DNA of 64,000 bases, from assembly GCA_024195265.1 (NCBI GenBank), contig JAJLRJ010000010.1:23453454-23517453 (forward strand). Direction: 5' to 3'. This document shows positions 60,203-64,000 of the stretch, piece after piece. The DNA is from Dendrophyllia cribrosa. Lineage: Eukaryota > Cnidaria > Anthozoa > Scleractinia > Dendrophylliidae. The first letter of the stretch is position 1, and each line of letters opens with the position of its first letter. The translations under genes and the position numbers were made by a program. The notes under the pieces are model-generated. The model did not search any database. It worked only from the letters and a program-made list of their open reading frames with translations, and was not told where the DNA came from.

Positions 60203-61309
60203 CATCTTCAATAATTTGTTTTGTACGTGTTGTGACATAATAGCAATTATTCTGATAAAAATAAGCTACAGTTGCTTTATTTTATGTGTTTAATATGTTG
60301 TTTAACTTTTTTATAAATTGTACATGTATGCTACAGTATCTGCTTAATAATCTATTTAATTTATTTACTATTAATATATTTGAAATTGATTTACGAATTG
60401 TAATTGAAATGAACAAAAACGCTGTGCCTGCGTTTGAGATTCAATTCTATTCATTGACTTCTCTATCCATGGCATAAAAGTTGTAAAACACATCTTCAAC
60501 TGCCGGCAATATTGATCCCAGGGAGAATTTTGATTTAAATTTTCAACTTGTTGCTTGTTCATTTAAGTGCATCACATCACATCTCCTCACGGATGGAGCC
60601 GAGCTTGCGTCACGTGTAAACGGAAAGAGAAGAGAGAAGGGCAAAACACCTCTCTTCTCTCTTCCTCCACCTTTATGCCTGCTACGAAGGCTAGCTCTTT
60701 TAAACTAAGATTCATTGTGCACATATCAATGCTAAGCTCGAGGGGGATGGGGCGGACAAGGGTTGTAACAGCGGATATTCGCCGAATTCAATAAACAACT
60801 GTACAACAATTCAACAAGGGATTGCATTTGCTGGACACACTTTAGTGCAATAGAGGTTCCAAAAAATAATTAGAACACTACTAAATTTTATGCCTTCCTT
60901 CACTTGCAACTGCAACTGCAACTGCAACAACTGCAACTGCAGAACAACTTGCAACTGCAACAACTGCATGATTCAATTATTTCAAACAGCACTCTATCAT
61001 AAAACTGATCTTGAGCGTTTTTCCTTCAAATGTCACCAGTCTTTCTCGTTCATGGGCGATGAATGATCATATTCCTATCCTGGGGTAGGCATGTAATGTC
61101 ATGTCAATCCAACCCCAACCCTTCTGGTTACTTTGCCAGACTTAGCCCGTCCCCTCCCCCTCGGGCTTAGCATTGAAAGGTGTATTTGTACAAATATGTT
61201 CAAATGCGCATTGCGCACCTATGATTTTTTGCAGCATACAATGATTGAACGAGTTACCGACACAAACTATTTAACATACAGTTTGTCCCTTTCATTAATT
61301 AAGACAGCG
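60203..61309. other. Non-coding with simple repeats
   Basis: Contains an AGAGAAGAGAGAAG hairpin near 60630 and a CAACTG-based hexamer run (60906-60968). ORFs here are low-complexity. Confidence 0.35.
60906..60968. repeat. CAACTG hexanucleotide repeat
   Basis: About ten imperfect CAACTG units. Confidence 0.85.
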
Positions 61310-61688
61310 AAAAAACTTAAGAGTCCTGGTAATAACTTCATATCAAGTAACAAATTTATCTATAATTTGAGAAGTATGAATACGGAAATCCTACGTTTGT
61401 TACGTCAACTTCGGATGAAACAAAAGCCGGAAATAGACGTATACATTACTCTCTACATTACTGATATCAATACGTTTTTCTGTAGAATTAACTCCTCCGA
61501 CACTCAAGTAATACGATATATTTATAATCATGCACGATATAAGGTATCTTAGGGTTAAGAAATGGCTATTTAAGTCCTCATCTTCAATCGTCCACCGTAA
61601 AAAAATTCAAAAGCTGACGTTTAGAGCGCTATCCCTTAGTCGGAGCGAATCAATCCAAGTCTAGGATTAGTCCACCCCTGATTTTATT

Positions 61689-61830
61689 GAAACTTGACAA
61701 ATACATACTAAGTAACGTTCCAATTAGAAGCGTACTGTAATTCGACGATCAACCCGGTACTTTAAAATGCGCACGTACGATGTAACGCTTCTAATTGGAA
61801 CGTTACTTAGTATGTATTTGTCAAGTTTCT
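61689..61830. mobile_element. Hairpin element H, copy 1
   Basis: AAACTTGACAAATACATACT and its complement at the ends; arms about 45 bases; loop with ATTCGACGATCAACCCGG. Followed directly by a second copy. Confidence 0.65.
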
Positions 61831-62095
61831 ATAAAATACATACTAAGTAACGTTCCAATAGACCAATTCCGATATATTAAAATTCATACTTGGCTCCGAG
61901 GCTTAGGGGAATAAAACAAAAGAAATCACATCGAGGTTCAGGTATGAATAATTTATTTCTTTTGTTTTATTCCCCTAAGCCTCGGAGCCAAGTATGAATT
62001 TTAATATATCGGAATTGGTCTATTAGAAGCGTACTGTAATTCGACGATCAACCTGGTACTTTAAAATGCGCAAGTACGATGTAACGCTAGTGTCC
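61831..62095. mobile_element. Hairpin element H, copy 2, split by a MITE
   Basis: Same sequence as copy 1 (ACATACTAAGTAACGTTCCA ... GAAGCGTACTGTAATTCGAC), interrupted at CCAAT|TAGAAG by the MITE at 61860-62021. Confidence 0.65.
61860..62021. mobile_element. MITE family M, copy 2
   Basis: AGACCAATTCCGATATATTA and complement ends; long hairpin with CTTGGCTCCGAGGCTTAGGG in both arms. Copy 1 is at 44515-44640. The insertion point in copy 2 of element H suggests a 2-bp AT duplicate. Confidence 0.7.
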
Positions 62096-62812
62096 TTCTA
62101 TTTACAACGCTTGTAAAATATCGGAACCCAAGCGATGTGTTAAAATCTTGATAGTTTCACATCCGACTATAAAAAATGATATCTTGTGCATAACATGTAC
62201 TTTATGCAAATTAAAAGCGATGTAAACGATCGGTGAAACAGGCAGATCAGAAGACTTGGCGATCGTTTTTGCGAACATCTACGAGACACTGCATCTAAAC
62301 CAGTCGCCCGACACCTTAATTTCCCTAATCATTCCACGCTACGCTTGACGGTCTACTGCTTTTCCCCATATCAGGATTAAATGGAAAGCTGCAAAAATTT
62401 ATCTTTCAAATTGGCGCTCATTTTCTCTCCACGGAATCAACGAAAGCTTTCATTCAACTAATTGATTATTGTATTTCACGTTACCATATTTTCACCAATA
62501 GCATAGCTTCACAGTTCGATATACAGATCGCACACAACCCACAATTCCTTGGTTTGCTCTGGGGAAGCGCTAGACCTCAAAACGTAAGCTTTTGAATGTC
62601 TTTACGGTGGCCAATTTACCTTATCAAATCAGTTGATAAAACTAACGAAATGTCCGTGTTCTGGTTGGATATTACAAGTTCAAAACTACACGTGTTTGGA
62701 ACAGTGATTTAGTTGCGCGTCAGCCATTAGAGGCACAATGGCGCGTTACTCGTCATGGATCCGGTGAGAGGCTGCTCCTTCAGCGCCATGAGAGTAACTT
62801 CTTCCGGAATAA

Positions 62813-63084
62813 TTAGACAACACTATTTTCTGCTGCACAAGCTTCTAATCTTGCTTTTGTCTTATCCATTTTGCATTGCACGCTTAAAAGCAGTATTAAT
62901 TTCTCTATTAGTTTATACCTTTCCTCGGAAATAATGTCACTATTATCTTGAAGTATTAGGACGTAGGCTTCTATCTTGTCAACGTGGCCTTGCACCTCTT
63001 GAAGAAGTTTTCTTGTTACTTCGAGATCGTTGCGAATGGTATTTTGTTCAGTTGATTTCCCGTCATTCAACGTCTTTCTACGTA
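62813..63084 (-). CDS. Last coding exon of a small host coiled-coil gene
   Basis: Acceptor TGTTTTTCAG before 63084; reads RRKTLNDGKSTEQNTIRNDL, then a helical coil (VTRKLLQEVQGHVDKIEAYV; YKLIEKLILLLSVQCKMDKT) to the stop at 62813. Joins in phase to the exon at 63254-63425. Confidence 0.65.
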
Positions 63085-63253
63085 CTGAAAAACACAACGA
63101 GTTGAATTGTTGTTAAAAACATTTTTCCACCATTCTTCCATAGAAATATAGGAATGAGAGTGTGAGTTTGAGAGAAAACGTAAAGCTGCGGAAACTCGAG
63201 CCAAAGACTGTGTAAGTGGATCCAAGAGCAAGACTTTTAGTAAAACAGCTCAC

Positions 63254-63425
63254 CTAATACCACATTATCTTCTGCTTTAGCTCGCCTTCTGTTAAAGATC
63301 TCCCATAACGTTCCAGTAAGGATTAAACCACCAAGTACCCCGAGTGATACGTACAGGAACTGTTTAACAAAGGCCAGGGAATGATAAAACAGGCTGGGCT
63401 TTTGTGTAGAATTCTGTTGCGCTAA
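63254..63425 (-). CDS. Upstream exon of the same host gene: transmembrane segment
   Basis: Acceptor CTTTTTTTCAG before 63425, donor TTAG|GTGAGC after 63254. Encodes a soluble start (AQQNSTQKPSLFYHSLAFVK) and a membrane helix (FLYVSLGVLGGLILTGTLW) followed by NRRRAKAED. One base remains and is completed by the next exon. The protein is a single-pass membrane protein with a cytoplasmic-type coil; no family recognised. Earlier exons lie beyond 63443. Confidence 0.65.
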
Positions 63426-63726
63426 CTGAAAAAAAGACCACAATCTAGATTAAAACTAATGCATTACAACCGCGGCCATGCCAAGCACTCAAAGTCGCGT
63501 AACATTTAATTAGTGGAATAAATTAAAGAACCCGGATCCTGTAGGGGCTGGATGTTTATGTCACGTAAATTTTCATCAATAGTCAGGCGGTTATGTGAAA
63601 AAATTGTGCACTTTGAGCTAAAAGCATGAAATTTTGCATGAAGTACCAGGTTTATGTGGTAAACAAATGTGGATATGGAGCCATCGAGGAAATTCTATTT
63701 TTGTTAAGTTATGACGGTTTTTAAAA

Positions 63727-63755
63727 ATGGCGGCCATTTTGAACCGGAAGTGAAA
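63727..63755 (+). promoter_or_regulatory. YY1 + ETS-like composite motif, copy 1
   Basis: ATGGCGGCCATTTTG then ACCGGAAGTGAAA. GCCATTTT fits YY1 and CCGGAAGTG fits ETS/GABP consensus. The gene it might serve is not clear. Confidence 0.45.
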
Positions 63756-63909
63756 TTTATTTTAACGTCAGTGCCATTAAACGGCCTTTTCTTGATCTTA
63801 TTCAACTTTATGTTTAATGTTGCATTGATTTTAATCTTTCATTAATAAATTATTTGTTTCAATTGTTTAAAAAAATATAAGATTTACTAAGAAATGATTA
63901 ATTTTCAAT

Positions 63910-63938
63910 ATGGCCGCCATTTTGTACCGGAAGTGAAA
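63910..63938 (+). promoter_or_regulatory. YY1 + ETS-like composite motif, copy 2
   Basis: ATGGCCGCCATTTTG then ACCGGAAGTGAAA, same order and spacing as copy 1, 183 bases away. Confidence 0.45.
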
Positions 63939-64000
63939 GGTGATCACAAGGAAAATGCTTGTTAAATTGTTTCTTTCTTTTGAAATCGCTTTAGATGTCA

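Larger units (their letters stand above)
61310..62530. repeat. Diverged direct duplication, unit 2
   Basis: Partner of 56560-57720, interrupted here by hairpin elements at 61689-62095. Confidence 0.6.

Noticed and set aside
60906..60968. CRISPR-like short repeats
   Set aside because: Contiguous hexamer microsatellite without spacers.

Overview
The window looks like a stretch of a cnidarian (probably anthozoan, stony-coral-like) nuclear genome. It is AT-rich, shows intron splice signals and short-exon host genes, and is packed with transposable elements of kinds common in corals and anemones: Maverick/Polinton virus-like elements, Ty3/Gypsy retrotransposons, a Tc1/mariner element, fold-back elements, MITEs and tyrosine-recombinase genes. 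The host assignment is an inference from gene style; no species can be named.

Bases 1-27045 form one nest of insertions. Polinton copy B (14593-27045, continuing beyond the left edge) carries protein-primed DNA polymerase B, an rve-type integrase, several small membrane proteins, an A32-type packaging ATPase, a major capsid protein, a coiled-coil membrane protein and a 600-residue membrane-anchored protein. Most of its large genes are broken by stops, frameshifts or insertions. A Gypsy retrotransposon (8722-14592, minus strand) sits inside B's 600-residue gene. Polinton copy A (1-8721, continuing left) is inserted into the 3' part of that Gypsy. A is oriented opposite to B, and every one of its genes seen here is open. 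Together A and B show nearly a full gene set, from the polymerase end to the other end. The Polinton genes fall into two promoter groups: structural and integrase genes have a CATATATAC-type box just before the start codon, whereas polymerase, zinc-finger and VLTF3-like genes have a CAATTG-type box about 27-38 bases upstream.

Bases 27046-33240 hold an unusual unit: an intact 480-residue Crypton/DUF3504-type tyrosine recombinase gene between terminal inverted repeats of about 1.05 kb. Each repeat arm is interrupted by a different palindromic insert at the same homologous site (1.94 kb on the left, 0.15 kb on the right).

Bases 33241-46600 are mostly non-coding host-like DNA with MITEs, a PIF/Harbinger-like element (40501-41373), a LINE 3' tail, a 1.07-kb fold-back element (42691-43761) and one convincing host exon (41865-42440). 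Bases 46600-54030 are a second, badly decayed Gypsy (minus strand), split by a Tc1/mariner element (49231-50662) and by a 2.1-kb insert with remnants of a different element. Bases 54030-64000 hold small unknown ORFs, repeats, a diverged direct duplication (about 56.6-57.7 kb and 61.3-62.5 kb), a truncated second recombinase-like ORF, nested hairpin elements, and the last two exons of a small host membrane/coiled-coil gene (62813-63425).
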